Source: Ferruginibacter sp. (lineage in GTDB: Bacteria > Bacteroidota > Bacteroidia > Chitinophagales > Chitinophagaceae). Taken from it: 43,294 bases of DNA. The stretch covers positions 1-43,294 of the forward strand of contig JAURKC010000031.1 in the NCBI GenBank assembly GCA_030831945.1, read 5' to 3'. Both the position numbers and the translations under genes were made by a program. The notes beneath the pieces were generated by a model. The model ran no database searches and had not been told where the DNA came from. It saw only the letters and a program-made list of their open reading frames with translations. Shown here piece by piece: positions 34,700 through 43,294 of this stretch; positions within the stretch are counted from its first letter, which is position 1; each line of letters begins with the position of its first letter.

Positions 34700-36916
34700 A
34701 TGAAATATCTTTTTATTTACCTATTAACCATTTTTTGCGGAGGAGAAGTGTTGGCTTCACCTGATTCGGTAGTGATTCCACTTAACAGACAACTTTTTCA
34801 TGATCGTATTGATAATGAACAATCATTGTTAGATAAGGAAGATGGTAAAATAGATGGCATGATCCGAGTAGCTGCCAATGAATCAGTAAACCTGCAGGTA
34901 ACGGATGCATTGTTAAGAAGATTGAATGAGTATCAATATTCGGTTGAAACCAATGATTCAATAGTAAGCAATAATGAAAAAATAAGGCAACTTAACTTTA
35001 TCGAGGTGTTCAGTAGAAATTTCAGAATTTCATGGAGACAAAAAAAAGTAGATCCTTCTCTTGCACTCTTATTGGTAGATGTTTTTCATCGAGCTTGGAT
35101 AGCCAATAGGCAAGGTGCTAGTATTCTTCCTTTTATAGCCTCTATGAGCTATGAAGCAGGAGTAGTTTTAACGGAAGTGTTCCCTCAAAATATAGGCTAT
35201 ACAGAAAGTAGAAATTTACTTTTCATTAAATATTGCCATCTTCATCCAGAAAAAATACTTACGCTAATTGGCCCATACTCGAATGAAGCTTTTGCTGACA
35301 GCTTGATAGTGGTGGCCTGTAAAAATGATCCAGAGCAATTGTATAATTATGCTAATTCTACTAAATCCTTGGAGGGAAAGCTGATACAGAGAAATACTAA
35401 TCCACTTGTAAAAACAATTGTCCAACTATCTAAGTTGGATAATGCGTTATTGTATTATCCATTTTTAGATAACCTTTTAACCAATAAAATTACGGTAGGA
35501 GCCATTAAAAAAATTATTGGGGATGGTGAAATGAAGATGGATAGTATTGGCTATTTTAAGCTGCTTGTAAAAACTGAAAAGGAGTATTACTATCGATTGG
35601 GGGTAATGAAAGATACCCCTATTGCAATGTTTGGTGAAAATGGATTAAGGAAAATGTTGCAAAGAAAAGCAATCAAACATTTTATTACGCCTATTAATAA
35701 TTTGCATGAGCAGAATAATTTAAATATTCGCATGCGAGCAATCGATCCTTTGTCAGCGGAAGAACTTTATTATGTTATAGTGATGGGGGAAAATGATATT
35801 TACACCTCCAGTTACAAACACAGTTTTACAAGATTGTTGCAGCGGATGGGAACTAGGCCAAGGGGAGACTCGTTGTTACTTAACGTTAATATGGATTTTT
35901 TTAAAAAATTCATCAAGATGGCGGCTAATTTTAATCAGCTAGATACTTTTTTAAAGACCATGCCAGTGAATAATAGCGCTACCTTAATGAAGGCTTTCGT
36001 TGCTAATTTGGATGATGGAAATAATTTAGAACATGCAGTAGATGTGGCAGATAGTTATAGTAGTATCACTGACACGCTATTGCTTCAGAATATTTTGAAA
36101 AATGTGATGGCTAATGAACAGAAGCGAATCAATCAAAATAATATAAAAGGCAAAACGATTTACGGATTGCTTAAAACAATTTTTTTCTCTGCTAATAATA
36201 ATTCAATTGACCTAACTAGTCAGATAGGAATTCCATCTATTTATTCTCTCGACTATAAATATATTGCAGATGATAGTAGTCGAGTGATTGAACAAGTTTT
36301 CTTTTATGGTGACGAGGATGGAAAGATGTATTTTCCACAATTTATCAATTCATTTTCTCCAAAAGAATGGAAAATAAATTATCAGAAGGAGTGGGTAGAA
36401 ATTAAATCTCTTACAGGGAAAAAAGTATGGATTTATGCCAATCTACCTTTGAATAATGATCAGAATTTAGATGATACTGCTCAAATTCACTTAGCGAAAT
36501 ACCTTGCCAAAAATGATTTAGAGCCATCGGTAGTTGTGCATAGAGGCCATAGTTATTGGCTGCCACGAACATTAGACAGAATGGTGGGTGGTGCAAAAAT
36601 TATTGTGCTGGGATCTTGTGGCGGATATAAGAATTTGAATCAAATTATCAGTACCAGTCCCGACGCCCATATCATTTCTACCAAGGAAATTGGAAAGGGA
36701 GATATTAATAGACCCATTCTTAATTACCTCAATCAGTCGATCGCCTCTGGAAAAAAGTTGGTTTGGAAAGACATGTGGGCATCTCTAACCAGATTGTTTT
36801 ATAGCGATAATAATAAGGGTATGAGAGAAAGTTGGGATGATTATATTCCTCCCTATAAAAATCTGGGTGCTATTTTTATCAAAGCCTACAATAAAAAAAT
36901 GGAGGGAGGGCAATAA
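34700..36916 (+). CDS. Secreted protein with a caspase-like (clan CD) C-terminal domain
   Basis: 738 residues. The N-terminus (MKYLFIYLLTIFCGGEVLAS) is a probable signal peptide. Residues 25-510 are mostly helical and matched no recognised family. From about 525 there is a FFYGDEDGKMYF stretch and an alternating strand/helix region that ends in two motifs after hydrophobic strands: VVVHRGHSYW (His614, His617) and AKIIVLGSCGGY (Cys640). A His-Gly-type motif followed by a Ser/Ala-Cys motif is the dyad pattern of clan CD cysteine peptidases (caspases, gingipains, CHAT). The 23-residue His617-Cys640 spacing is short for that clan, so activity is uncertain. A -7-like CATCTTTG (34676-34683) precedes the ATG. 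Confidence 0.65.
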   Translation: MKYLFIYLLTIFCGGEVLASPDSVVIPLNRQLFHDRIDNEQSLLDKEDGKIDGMIRVAANESVNLQVTDALLRRLNEYQYSVETNDSIVSNNEKIRQLNFIEVFSRNFRISWRQKKVDPSLALLLVDVFHRAWIANRQGASILPFIASMSYEAGVVLTEVFPQNIGYTESRNLLFIKYCHLHPEKILTLIGPYSNEAFADSLIVVACKNDPEQLYNYANSTKSLEGKLIQRNTNPLVKTIVQLSKLDNALLYYPFLDNLLTNKITVGAIKKIIGDGEMKMDSIGYFKLLVKTEKEYYYRLGVMKDTPIAMFGENGLRKMLQRKAIKHFITPINNLHEQNNLNIRMRAIDPLSAEELYYVIVMGENDIYTSSYKHSFTRLLQRMGTRPRGDSLLLNVNMDFFKKFIKMAANFNQLDTFLKTMPVNNSATLMKAFVANLDDGNNLEHAVDVADSYSSITDTLLLQNILKNVMANEQKRINQNNIKGKTIYGLLKTIFFSANNNSIDLTSQIGIPSIYSLDYKYIADDSSRVIEQVFFYGDEDGKMYFPQFINSFSPKEWKINYQKEWVEIKSLTGKKVWIYANLPLNNDQNLDDTAQIHLAKYLAKNDLEPSVVVHRGHSYWLPRTLDRMVGGAKIIVLGSCGGYKNLNQIISTSPDAHIISTKEIGKGDINRPILNYLNQSIASGKKLVWKDMWASLTRLFYSDNNKGMRESWDDYIPPYKNLGAIFIKAYNKKMEGGQ

Positions 36917-36963
36917 GCTTTTTCGATTGATTTGGAAGGTGGTTACAACAGCCAATTTCTCAA

Positions 36964-36971
36964 TACCTTTG
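36964..36971 (+). promoter_or_regulatory. -7 element of the ABC exporter gene
   Basis: TACCTTTG, a full TAnnTTTG match, ends four bases before the ATG at 36976. This predicts a transcript starting at or beside the start codon. No TTG stands 18-23 bases upstream. Confidence 0.55.
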
Positions 36972-36975
36972 TTGA

Positions 36976-38775
36976 ATGACGGAACCGGTAAAAGATAAAA
37001 AAGTTTTTAATTTTTCTGTATTAAGGAGAGTATTTCTATTTGCCGAACCCTATAAAAGAAAATTTTTTTGGTCACTTTTTCTAGCCATTTTTTTAGCGGT
37101 TATTTCTCCTATTCGTCCTTGGCTTATTCAAATCACCATTAATAAAGGAATGCAGCCTGGTGCGCAGGTTTGGTTTTTGAAAGGTGCAGCAGAAGTAATT
37201 ATTGGTATTACAGTTATCCAGCTGGCTATCCTTTTGGTTGAAACTATTTGTCGTTTTATTTTTACTTTTTTTACAGCATCTCTCGGGCAAATGGTGGTAA
37301 GAGATATGCGGGTAGCTACCTATCAAAAAGTGATTAATCTAAATTTATCCCAATTTGATAAAACTCCTATTGGTACGCTTACCACTAGGACCATCAATGA
37401 CATTGAGTCCATTAACGATATTTTTAGTGACGGCTTGATTCCTATCATTGCAGATTTATTGTCAATTATTGCCGTATTGAGTTATATGTTCTATGTGGAT
37501 TGGAGATTGACATTAATTTGCATGGCCCCCTTTCCACTATTGATTATTTCAACTTATTTTTTTAAAGAAAGTGTGAGTAAATCTTTCACTCGTGTGCGCA
37601 ATGCGGTGGCGCAATTGAATGCATTTGTACAAGAGCACATTACAGGAATGGGAATTGTGCAGGCCTTTGCTGCGGAAGACAGAGAATTCAAAAAATTCAA
37701 TCATATTAACGAGGAGCATCGCAATGCTAATGTGCGATCGATATTTGCCTATTCAGTTTTTTTTCCAATTGTAGAATTGATATTAGCCATTTCGCTTGGC
37801 TTGCTAGTATGGTGGGCTGGTGGTACCCAACGTCCTGAAGCTGCAGGCAATATCACTGCCTTTATTTTATGTCTCAATTTATTGTTTCGACCGCTAAGAG
37901 TCATAGCTGATAAATTCAATGTATTGCAAATGGGTATGATTGCTAGCGAAAGAGTTTTTAAGTTAATGGATAACCAAGATTTTGTTCGTCCAAATAATGT
38001 GGTAGAATCTCCTACTCGTTCACTAGCAATTTCAAAGGGAGCTTTATCTTTTCAAAAGGTGTGGTTTGCTTATCAAGCGCAGCAATATGTTTTGAAAGAC
38101 ATTTCGTTTTCTATCAATGCAGGTGAAACGCTTGCCATTGTTGGAAATACAGGAAGTGGTAAAACTTCTATCATTAGCTTATTAAATAGATTGTATCACA
38201 TTCAAAAGGGCCGCATAACAATCGATGAAATAGATATTACTGATTTTGATCTGTTTTATTTAAGAAGTAAAATAGCAGTGGTTTTACAAGATGTATTTTT
38301 ATTTAGCGGATCTGTTTATGAAAATGTAACGCTTCGCAACAATGAAATTAAAAAAGAGCAGGTGATAGAGGCGGCTCAATTAATAGGAGTGCACGATTTT
38401 ATTTTGCAATTACCTGGGGGCTATGATTATAATGTGATGGAAAGAGGTGCAACCCTTTCTTTGGGTCAGCGACAATTGTTGTCATTTGTGAGAGCCTTGC
38501 TTTATGATCCTGCGATATTAATTTTAGATGAAGCTACTTCCTCGGTAGATACTGAGAGTGAGCAGTTGATTCAGCAGGCGATTGATAAATTAATTACTGG
38601 TAGAACTTCTATAATTATTGCACATCGACTCAGCACGATTCGTAAGGCCAATAAGATCATTGTGCTAGACAAGGGTGAAATAAAGGAATTTGGTTCTCAT
38701 GAAGAACTTATGAAACAAAAGGGACTTTATTTCCAATTAAATCAAATGCAGTTTGAAAAACAAGCGATAGACTAG
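36976..38775 (+). CDS. ABC exporter, fused permease and ATPase (MsbA/BmrA type)
   Basis: 599-residue homodimeric ABC exporter half-transporter. Six transmembrane helices lie in residues 25-310, followed by a nucleotide-binding domain. Walker A GNTGSGKT is at 390-397, the Q-loop is VVLQDVFLF, the signature is LSLGQ at 495-499 (Leu replaces the usual first Gly of LSGGQ), Walker B ILILDE is at 514-519 and the H-loop His is 550. Exporters of this group move lipids, drugs or peptides out of the cytosol. It lies 59 bases after the caspase-like gene with its own -7 element, and a terminator follows. The substrate cannot be told from the sequence. Confidence 0.93.
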   Translation: MTEPVKDKKVFNFSVLRRVFLFAEPYKRKFFWSLFLAIFLAVISPIRPWLIQITINKGMQPGAQVWFLKGAAEVIIGITVIQLAILLVETICRFIFTFFTASLGQMVVRDMRVATYQKVINLNLSQFDKTPIGTLTTRTINDIESINDIFSDGLIPIIADLLSIIAVLSYMFYVDWRLTLICMAPFPLLIISTYFFKESVSKSFTRVRNAVAQLNAFVQEHITGMGIVQAFAAEDREFKKFNHINEEHRNANVRSIFAYSVFFPIVELILAISLGLLVWWAGGTQRPEAAGNITAFILCLNLLFRPLRVIADKFNVLQMGMIASERVFKLMDNQDFVRPNNVVESPTRSLAISKGALSFQKVWFAYQAQQYVLKDISFSINAGETLAIVGNTGSGKTSIISLLNRLYHIQKGRITIDEIDITDFDLFYLRSKIAVVLQDVFLFSGSVYENVTLRNNEIKKEQVIEAAQLIGVHDFILQLPGGYDYNVMERGATLSLGQRQLLSFVRALLYDPAILILDEATSSVDTESEQLIQQAIDKLITGRTSIIIAHRLSTIRKANKIIVLDKGEIKEFGSHEELMKQKGLYFQLNQMQFEKQAID

Positions 38776-38776
38776 T

Positions 38777-38808
38777 TGGCCACTAAAAAATCATTTTTTG
38801 GCCATTTT
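38777..38808 (+). terminator. Terminator-like hairpin after the ABC exporter
   Basis: TGGCCA (38777-38782) and TGGCCA (38799-38804) pair, enclosing A6 and T5 runs with a short bulge and loop TCA. TTTT follows. It lies one base after the stop codon. A third TTGGCCA occurs about 20 bases further on. Confidence 0.65.
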
Positions 38809-38970
38809 ACTGCCTTAAAACTTGGCCACCCGTCTAAAAACTCCTATCCCATAGGCCTGAATGATAAAGATTCTGACCATTAGCAATGGGGTGTATTGGA
38901 TGAATTCAAAATTTGTCAAAATTCAGCTTAAAAAAGCTTCATTTCCTACCCCAATTATTCAATATTCTCC

Positions 38971-38978
38971 TATCTTTG
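38971..38978 (+). promoter_or_regulatory. -7 element of the atpB operon
   Basis: TATCTTTG, a full TAnnTTTG match, 20 bases before the atpB ATG at 38999. It lies inside the in-frame extension from 38861, which argues that translation starts at 38999. No good TTG is seen about 20 bases upstream. Confidence 0.65.
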
Positions 38979-38998
38979 CGCCAAATTTCGGGAAAGAT

Positions 38999-40105
38999 AT
39001 GGCCACAAAGAGCATTAAATCATTACTGGTAGCGGTTTTAAGTACAATTTTACTGGGCTACTCCTTTACTGTAAACGCACAGCATGAAGCAAAGCATGGT
39101 GCCGAAGAGCATGCTGCTCCTAAAAAAGAGGGTTTTAATGCAAAAGAAGTCATATTTGAACATATCATGGATGCCCATGAGTTTCATTTCATCAACTATA
39201 AGGGTAGTGATGGCCAAGTTCACTCGGTATCTATTCCATTACCTGTTTTTTTATATTCAGCTCAAACTGGATTTTCTGTTTTTATGTCTTCTGCCTTTGA
39301 GCATGGACATAAGGAAGTAGCAGGATATAAATTGGAAGAGGGTAAGATATTGCCAGTAGAGGCGGGTGTAAAAGTGCTTGATTTATCTCCTACAAGAAAT
39401 GTAGTCCAAATGATTTTAGCATTGGCATTTTTAGTTTGGTTGATGATTAGTGTAGCTAAAACTTATTCAAAAGGACAGGGCGTTATTTCGGCTCCTAAAG
39501 GGAAACAAAATTTGGTTGAAGTGCTAGTCGCTTTTGTAAGAGACGAAGTAGCTCGTCCTAATTTGCGCCACAAGGCAAATAAATACCTTCCTTATTTATT
39601 AACCGTATTTTTCTTTATTTTAATCAACAATGTCATTGGGTTAATCCCAGGCACAGCAAACGTTACAGGCAATATTGCCTTTACAGTAGTGCTAGGTTTA
39701 ATTTCATTTGTAGTGATTTTATTTAGTTCAAATTCACATTATTGGGGACATATTTTCAATCCTCCAGGCGTACCAGGTTTTGTAAAACCGATCTTGGTAT
39801 TAGTAGAATTTCTAAGTGTTTTCATTAAACCATTTGCATTAATTATCAGGTTATTCGCTAACATGGTAGCAGGACATATTATTATCATTTGTTTGATTTC
39901 ATTGATTTTTATATTTGCTCAAATCAAACCTGTTTTAGGTTTTGCGGCATCGCCTGTTTCAATAGCATTTACTGTTTTTATATATTTTATTGAGGTGTTG
40001 GTAGCGTTTTTACAGGCATTTATTTTTACTGTACTTACGGCAGTGTTTATCGGACAGGCATTTGAAGGAGAGCATCATCATGAGGATGAACATGCACATG
40101 CTTAG
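38999..40105 (+). CDS. atpB: ATP synthase subunit a
   Basis: About 368 residues, the membrane stator subunit that forms the proton half-channels next to the c ring. The start is taken at MATKSIKSLLVAVLSTILLG (38999): a signal-like hydrophobic N-terminus and a His/Glu-rich extracytoplasmic segment of about 100 residues come before the core helices, as is usual in Bacteroidota. The core has the half-channel helix with PFALIIRLFANMVAGHIII, which contains the essential Arg, followed by EVLVAFLQAFIFTVLTAVFIGQA. A His/Glu tail closes the protein. It is the first gene of the atpB-E-F-H-A cluster; no atpI is visible upstream. Confidence 0.95.
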   Translation: MATKSIKSLLVAVLSTILLGYSFTVNAQHEAKHGAEEHAAPKKEGFNAKEVIFEHIMDAHEFHFINYKGSDGQVHSVSIPLPVFLYSAQTGFSVFMSSAFEHGHKEVAGYKLEEGKILPVEAGVKVLDLSPTRNVVQMILALAFLVWLMISVAKTYSKGQGVISAPKGKQNLVEVLVAFVRDEVARPNLRHKANKYLPYLLTVFFFILINNVIGLIPGTANVTGNIAFTVVLGLISFVVILFSSNSHYWGHIFNPPGVPGFVKPILVLVEFLSVFIKPFALIIRLFANMVAGHIIIICLISLIFIFAQIKPVLGFAASPVSIAFTVFIYFIEVLVAFLQAFIFTVLTAVFIGQAFEGEHHHEDEHAHA

Positions 40106-40119
40106 TGAGTAAGGATTGA

Positions 40120-40395
<276 letters not shown>

Positions 40396-40419
40396 TCATC
40401 ACCATTACCCAATTCATTA

Positions 40420-40457
40420 CTGCATCCAAAGTACAGGACGGAGGATGCAGTATTTTT
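40420..40457 (+). terminator. Hairpin between atpE and atpF
   Basis: 8-bp stem CTGCATCC / GGATGCAG with a 15-base loop, then TATTTTT. It stands 24 bases after the atpE stop and about 100 bases before atpF with no clear promoter in between, so it is more likely a partial terminator or processing site than the end of the operon. Confidence 0.65.
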
Positions 40458-40558
40458 GATTTTTTCAGTTCTAGGGTTTTGTTGAGCAAACACCTTATCG
40501 CTGTTTTAAATATTCAGTTTTCGGAAATTATTATTTTTCAGTTTTAATTGTATAAAAA

Positions 40559-41053
40559 ATGCAACTGTTAACCCCCGATTTAGGATTATTAATTTGGACA
40601 TTATTGGCTTTTTTAATCGTGTTTTTTTTATTAAAAAAATTCGCTTGGCCTGCTATTATTAAAGGACTTTCTGATAGGGAGCAAAATATTGCTGAGGCAA
40701 TTGCTTCAGCTGAGAAAGTAAAACTTGAAATGTCTCAATTGAAAAATGACAATGAAGCATTTTTGATAAAAGCGCGTGAAGAAAGAGCATTGCTTTTGAA
40801 AGAGGCGAAAGAAATTAAAGACAAGATGATTAGCGATGCAAAAGAAGAAGCGAAAGCTCAGGCTGCTAAGATTGTTGCGGATGCACAGGTTACTATCAAT
40901 CATCAGAAAATGGCTGCCATTACTGACCTTAAAAATCAAGTAGGTACTTTAGTGATAGAAGTAAGTGAAAAAATATTACGTCGCGAATTAAGCAATAAAG
41001 CAGATCAGGAGCTTTATATTAAGCAATTAGCATCAGAAGCGAAACTTAATTAG
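40559..41053 (+). CDS. atpF: ATP synthase subunit b
   Basis: 164-residue peripheral-stalk subunit. A single N-terminal transmembrane helix (LGLLIWTLLAFLIVFFLLKKFAWP) with the family's WPAIIKGLSDRE junction is followed by about 125 charged residues forming a long coiled coil (EAIASAEKVKLEMSQLKNDNEAF onward). The C-terminal LVIEVSEKILRREL stretch contacts subunit delta. Length is normal. It follows atpE after 163 bases that contain a hairpin. Confidence 0.95.
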   Translation: MQLLTPDLGLLIWTLLAFLIVFFLLKKFAWPAIIKGLSDREQNIAEAIASAEKVKLEMSQLKNDNEAFLIKAREERALLLKEAKEIKDKMISDAKEEAKAQAAKIVADAQVTINHQKMAAITDLKNQVGTLVIEVSEKILRRELSNKADQELYIKQLASEAKLN

Positions 41054-41125
41054 TAAATAGTCAGATTTGGAAAAGGGCAATCCTTTCCAATTGGATATTT
41101 TTCTAATTTCTAATTTTTAAATTAA

Positions 41126-41689
41126 ATGATCAATCCACGTTTAGCAACCAGATACGCAAAAAGTATTGTTGATTTAGCCATCGAGCAAAAGCAATTGGAT
41201 ACGGTGTATGCTGATATGAAATTTATTTTACGGATTTGTAAGTCCAATCCAGATTTTTTGGCGGTCTTGCGAAGCCCAATCATTAAGCCAACGGCCAAGG
41301 GAAAGGTAATTGAATCTATCACAAAGGAAAGAGTAAGTGAATTAACTTCTTCTTTTATCAAATTATTGGTTGCCAAAACTAGAGAAACCAATTTGCCAGA
41401 AATTGCGGCTGCCTTTGTAGATCAATATAATAGTATCAATAATATCCATAAAGTAAAGATTACTACTGCAGTGCCGATGGGCGATGCCTTACAAAATACT
41501 ATTCTATCTAAGGTGAAAGAAGGCAATCCAGCTGGAAATATAGACCTAGAAACAGTAGTGAACGAGTCTTTAATTGGTGGGTTTATCTTGGAAGCGGGTG
41601 GCAAATCACTAGATGCAAGTATTTTGAGGGATTTGAAAGATGTTAAAAAGCAGTTCTTGAATAATGATTATCTACACAAAATAAGGTAG
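41126..41689 (+). CDS. atpH: ATP synthase subunit delta
   Basis: 187-residue subunit that joins the peripheral stalk to the top of the F1 head. The N-terminal helical domain starts RLATRYAKSIVDLAIEQKQLDTVYADM, the usual family opening. The C-terminal part has KVKITTAVPMGDALQNTILSKVKE and ESLIGGFILEAGGKSLDASILRDL, both conserved in delta/OSCP proteins. It lies 72 bases after atpF. A terminator hairpin and a separate promoter stand between it and atpA. Confidence 0.95.
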   Translation: MINPRLATRYAKSIVDLAIEQKQLDTVYADMKFILRICKSNPDFLAVLRSPIIKPTAKGKVIESITKERVSELTSSFIKLLVAKTRETNLPEIAAAFVDQYNSINNIHKVKITTAVPMGDALQNTILSKVKEGNPAGNIDLETVVNESLIGGFILEAGGKSLDASILRDLKDVKKQFLNNDYLHKIR

Positions 41690-41801
41690 ATTTTTGGCCG
41701 TTTTGACCTTTCCAATTGTATTCAGTAATCTGGAATATCCCTATTTGAAAAAATAGATTAAAATAGTTTAGCCCAATAATATTAAATAATAGGCTTCCTC
41801 T

Positions 41802-41832
41802 AAAGTCCACCTCAAAAGATGTGGACTTTTTT
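41802..41832 (+). terminator. Terminator between atpH and atpA
   Basis: Perfect 9-bp stem AAAGTCCAC / GTGGACTTT with a 10-base loop, and a T-run ending at 41832. It lies about 110 bases after the atpH stop. Confidence 0.8.
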
Positions 41833-41854
41833 CTTTTAAAAACCCCTTATTTTT

Positions 41855-41885
41855 TTGCCATTCTTCCCCTCATCCATTACCTTTG
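41855..41885 (+). promoter_or_regulatory. Internal promoter for atpA
   Basis: TTG at 41855-41857, exactly 20 bases, then TACCTTTG at 41878-41885: a full match to TTG-N20-TAnnTTTG, directly after the atpH terminator. Transcription would start near 41890, about 115 bases before the atpA ATG. Confidence 0.8.
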
Positions 41886-42003
41886 CAGCCTTAAATGAAG
41901 GCTTTCGCTAAAAGCATCCGGTATAGGAGTTTATCATTCTTGTAAAACGGGATAAATCAGGTAAACATTTTTTTAGCAGGGCACAAAACAAAACTCAATT
42001 TTT

Positions 42004-43294
42004 ATGGTAGAAATTAAACCAGATGAAATTTCGGCGATCCTTCGTCAACAACTTAGCAATTTTAATGCAGGTGCAAGCCTTGAAGAGGTGGGTACTGTAT
42101 TGCAGGTAGGTGATGGTATTGCTAGGGTATACGGATTGAACAATGTAAGAAGTGGAGAATTGGTGGAGTTTGAAAATGGCGTAAAAGCAATTGCATTGAA
42201 TCTTGAAGAAGATAATGTAGGGGTGGTATTGATGGGAGATAGCGGTGCTATTAAAGAAGGGGATAAAGTAAAGCGTACTGGTCAGATCGCTTCTATTAAA
42301 GTGGGAGAAGGAATGAGCGGTCGTGTTATCAATACATTGGGCGAGCCAATTGATGGTAAAGGTCCATTAGTGGGTGATTTGTATGAGATGCCATTGGAGC
42401 GTAAAGCACCAGGGGTTATCTTTCGTGAGCCAGTAAAAGAACCATTACAAACAGGTATCAAAGCAATTGATGCAATGATTCCAATTGGTCGTGGACAAAG
42501 AGAATTGGTAATCGGTGACCGTCAAACTGGTAAAACGGCTATCTGCGTTGATACCATTATTAATCAAAAAGAATTTTACGAAGCAGGTAAACCTGTATAT
42601 TGTATTTATGTAGCCATCGGTCAAAAAGCAAGTACCATTGCAGGTATCATGAAAACATTGGAAGAATATGGCGCAATGGCTTACACCACGATTGTAGCAG
42701 CTTCTGCATCTGATCCAGCTCCATTACAGTTCTACGCTCCATTTGCGGGTGCTGCAATTGGTGAGTTTTTCCGTGATACCGGAAGACCAGCATTAATTAT
42801 TTATGATGATCTTTCTAAACAGGCGGTAGCTTATCGTGAAGTATCTTTATTATTACGTCGCCCACCAGGCCGTGAGGCTTATCCAGGGGATGTATTCTAT
42901 TTGCATAGTCGTTTATTGGAAAGAGCCGCTAAGGTAATTGCCAAAGATGATATCGCTAAACAAATGAATGATTTACCAGAGTCTATTCGTCATCTTGTAA
43001 AAGGTGGAGGTTCATTGACTGCAATGCCGGTTATTGAAACTCAAGCGGGTGACGTTTCTGCCTATATTCCTACTAACGTAATTTCTATTACTGATGGACA
43101 AATTTTCTTGGAGGGTAACTTGTTTAACGCAGGTATTCGTCCAGCTATCAACGTAGGTATTTCGGTTAGCCGTGTGGGTGGTAACGCTCAAATTAAATCA
43201 ATGAAAAAAGTAGCGTGCACTTTGAAATTAGACCAAGCGCTTTACAGAGAGCTAGAAGCTTTCTCTAAATTTGGCGGTGATTTGGATGCGGCAA
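42004..43294 (+). CDS. atpA: ATP synthase subunit alpha, 3' end cut by window edge
   Basis: 430 complete codons of the non-catalytic nucleotide-binding alpha subunit of the F1 head; about 90-100 residues are missing at the C-terminus. The beta-barrel domain comes first ([17 protein letters not shown]). The P-loop GDRQTGKT is at 171-178. Further on are [48 protein letters not shown] and the [20 protein letters not shown] stretch, all diagnostic of alpha. The start ATG at 42004 opens the only long frame here. It has its own promoter and a long leader. In Bacteroidota atpG usually follows and atpDC lie elsewhere; neither is in this window. Confidence 0.98.
   Translation, partial: MVEIKPDEISAILRQQLSNFNAGASLEEVGTVLQVGDGIARVYGLNNVRSGELVEFENGVKAIALNLEEDNVGVVLMGDSGAIKEGDKVKRTGQIASIKVGEGMSGRVINTLGEPIDGKGPLVGDLYEMPLERKAPGVIFREPVKEPLQTGIKAIDAMIPIGRGQRELVIGDRQTGKTAICVDTIINQKEFYEAGKPVYCIYVAIGQKASTIAGIMKTLEEYGAMAYTTIVAASASDPAPLQFYAPFAGAAIGEFFRDTGRPALIIYDDLSKQAVAYREVSLLLRRPPGREAYPGDVFYLHSRLLERAAKVIAKDDIAKQMNDLPESIRHLVKGGGSLTAMPVIETQAGDVSAYIPTNVISITDGQIFLEGNLFNAGIRPAINVGISVSRVGGNAQIKSMKKVACTLKLDQALYRELEAFSKFGGDLDAA

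Larger units (their letters stand above)
41690..42003. other. Intergenic region between atpH and atpA
   Basis: 314 bases, unusually long for an ATP synthase cluster. It contains a terminator hairpin (41802-41832), a full promoter match (41855-41885) and a predicted atpA leader of about 115 bases. The leader starts near the small hairpin GCCTT-AAATG-AAGGC (41888-41902). No coding frame was seen. Confidence 0.7.

Noticed and set aside
38861..38998. 46-residue N-terminal extension of ATP synthase subunit a
   Set aside because: It crosses a perfect TAnnTTTG promoter element at 38971-38978, and the internal start gives a normal signal-like N-terminus.
39084..39320. Plus-strand frame of 78 codons overlapping atpB
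   Set aside because: It is in another frame inside atpB, whose reading frame is supported by family motifs over its whole length.

Overview
The window is AT-rich and almost fully coding. It looks like a chromosomal segment of a Bacteroidota bacterium, most likely Chitinophagaceae-like; the genus cannot be fixed from sequence alone. The grounds are a SusC/SusD pair with a DUF1735-type lipoprotein, the gene order mreB-mreC-mreD-PBP2-rodA, an atpB-E-F-H-A cluster, a split transketolase, an ECF sigma operon with a GYF-repeat membrane protein, and promoters of the Bacteroidota type (TTG, about 20 bases, TAnnTTTG). No tRNA, rRNA, CRISPR array, insertion sequence or prophage was seen.

Layout. 1-6090: 3' part of serS, an AlkB-type membrane di-iron hydroxylase, a POT-family peptide transporter and purD. 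6382-12551: the rod-shape and wall-elongation operon mreBCD, PBP2, rodA. 12654-13430: a metallo-beta-lactamase-fold protein whose 3' end runs into a 17-bp tandem array. 13493-15515 (minus): ECF sigma factor, probable membrane anti-sigma partner and a small periplasmic protein. 15599-17669 (minus): transketolase C-terminal subunit and galE. 17976-20068 (minus): DUF47/PhoU-like protein and PiT phosphate transporter. 20584-26325: SusC, SusD and DUF1735-type lipoprotein under a near-consensus promoter with a hairpin leader. 26547-31635: a secreted unknown, then a TonB-dependent receptor and a beta-helix lipoprotein. 31757-34476: a small lipoprotein and a PhoB/PhoR-like two-component pair on the minus strand. 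34700-38775: a secreted protein with a caspase-like His/Cys C-terminus and an ABC exporter. 38999-43294: ATP synthase genes atpB, E, F, H and most of atpA.

The most interesting signal is an array of six 11-bp-phased units of the type CTTAACCT (27270-27334), placed just upstream of the -7 element of the TonB-receptor/beta-helix operon. This is the architecture of a Pho box. A PhoBR-like pair lies about 2 kb beyond that operon and a DUF47-PiT phosphate operon about 7 kb before it. Together they suggest that the TonB receptor and beta-helix lipoprotein are an outer-membrane system induced by phosphate limitation.

Other points of note are two copies of a compound palindromic repeat 30 kb apart, an ATP synthase cluster divided by internal terminators and a near-perfect atpA promoter, a terminator-like hairpin in the susC leader, and a tandem repeat that supplies a stop codon.
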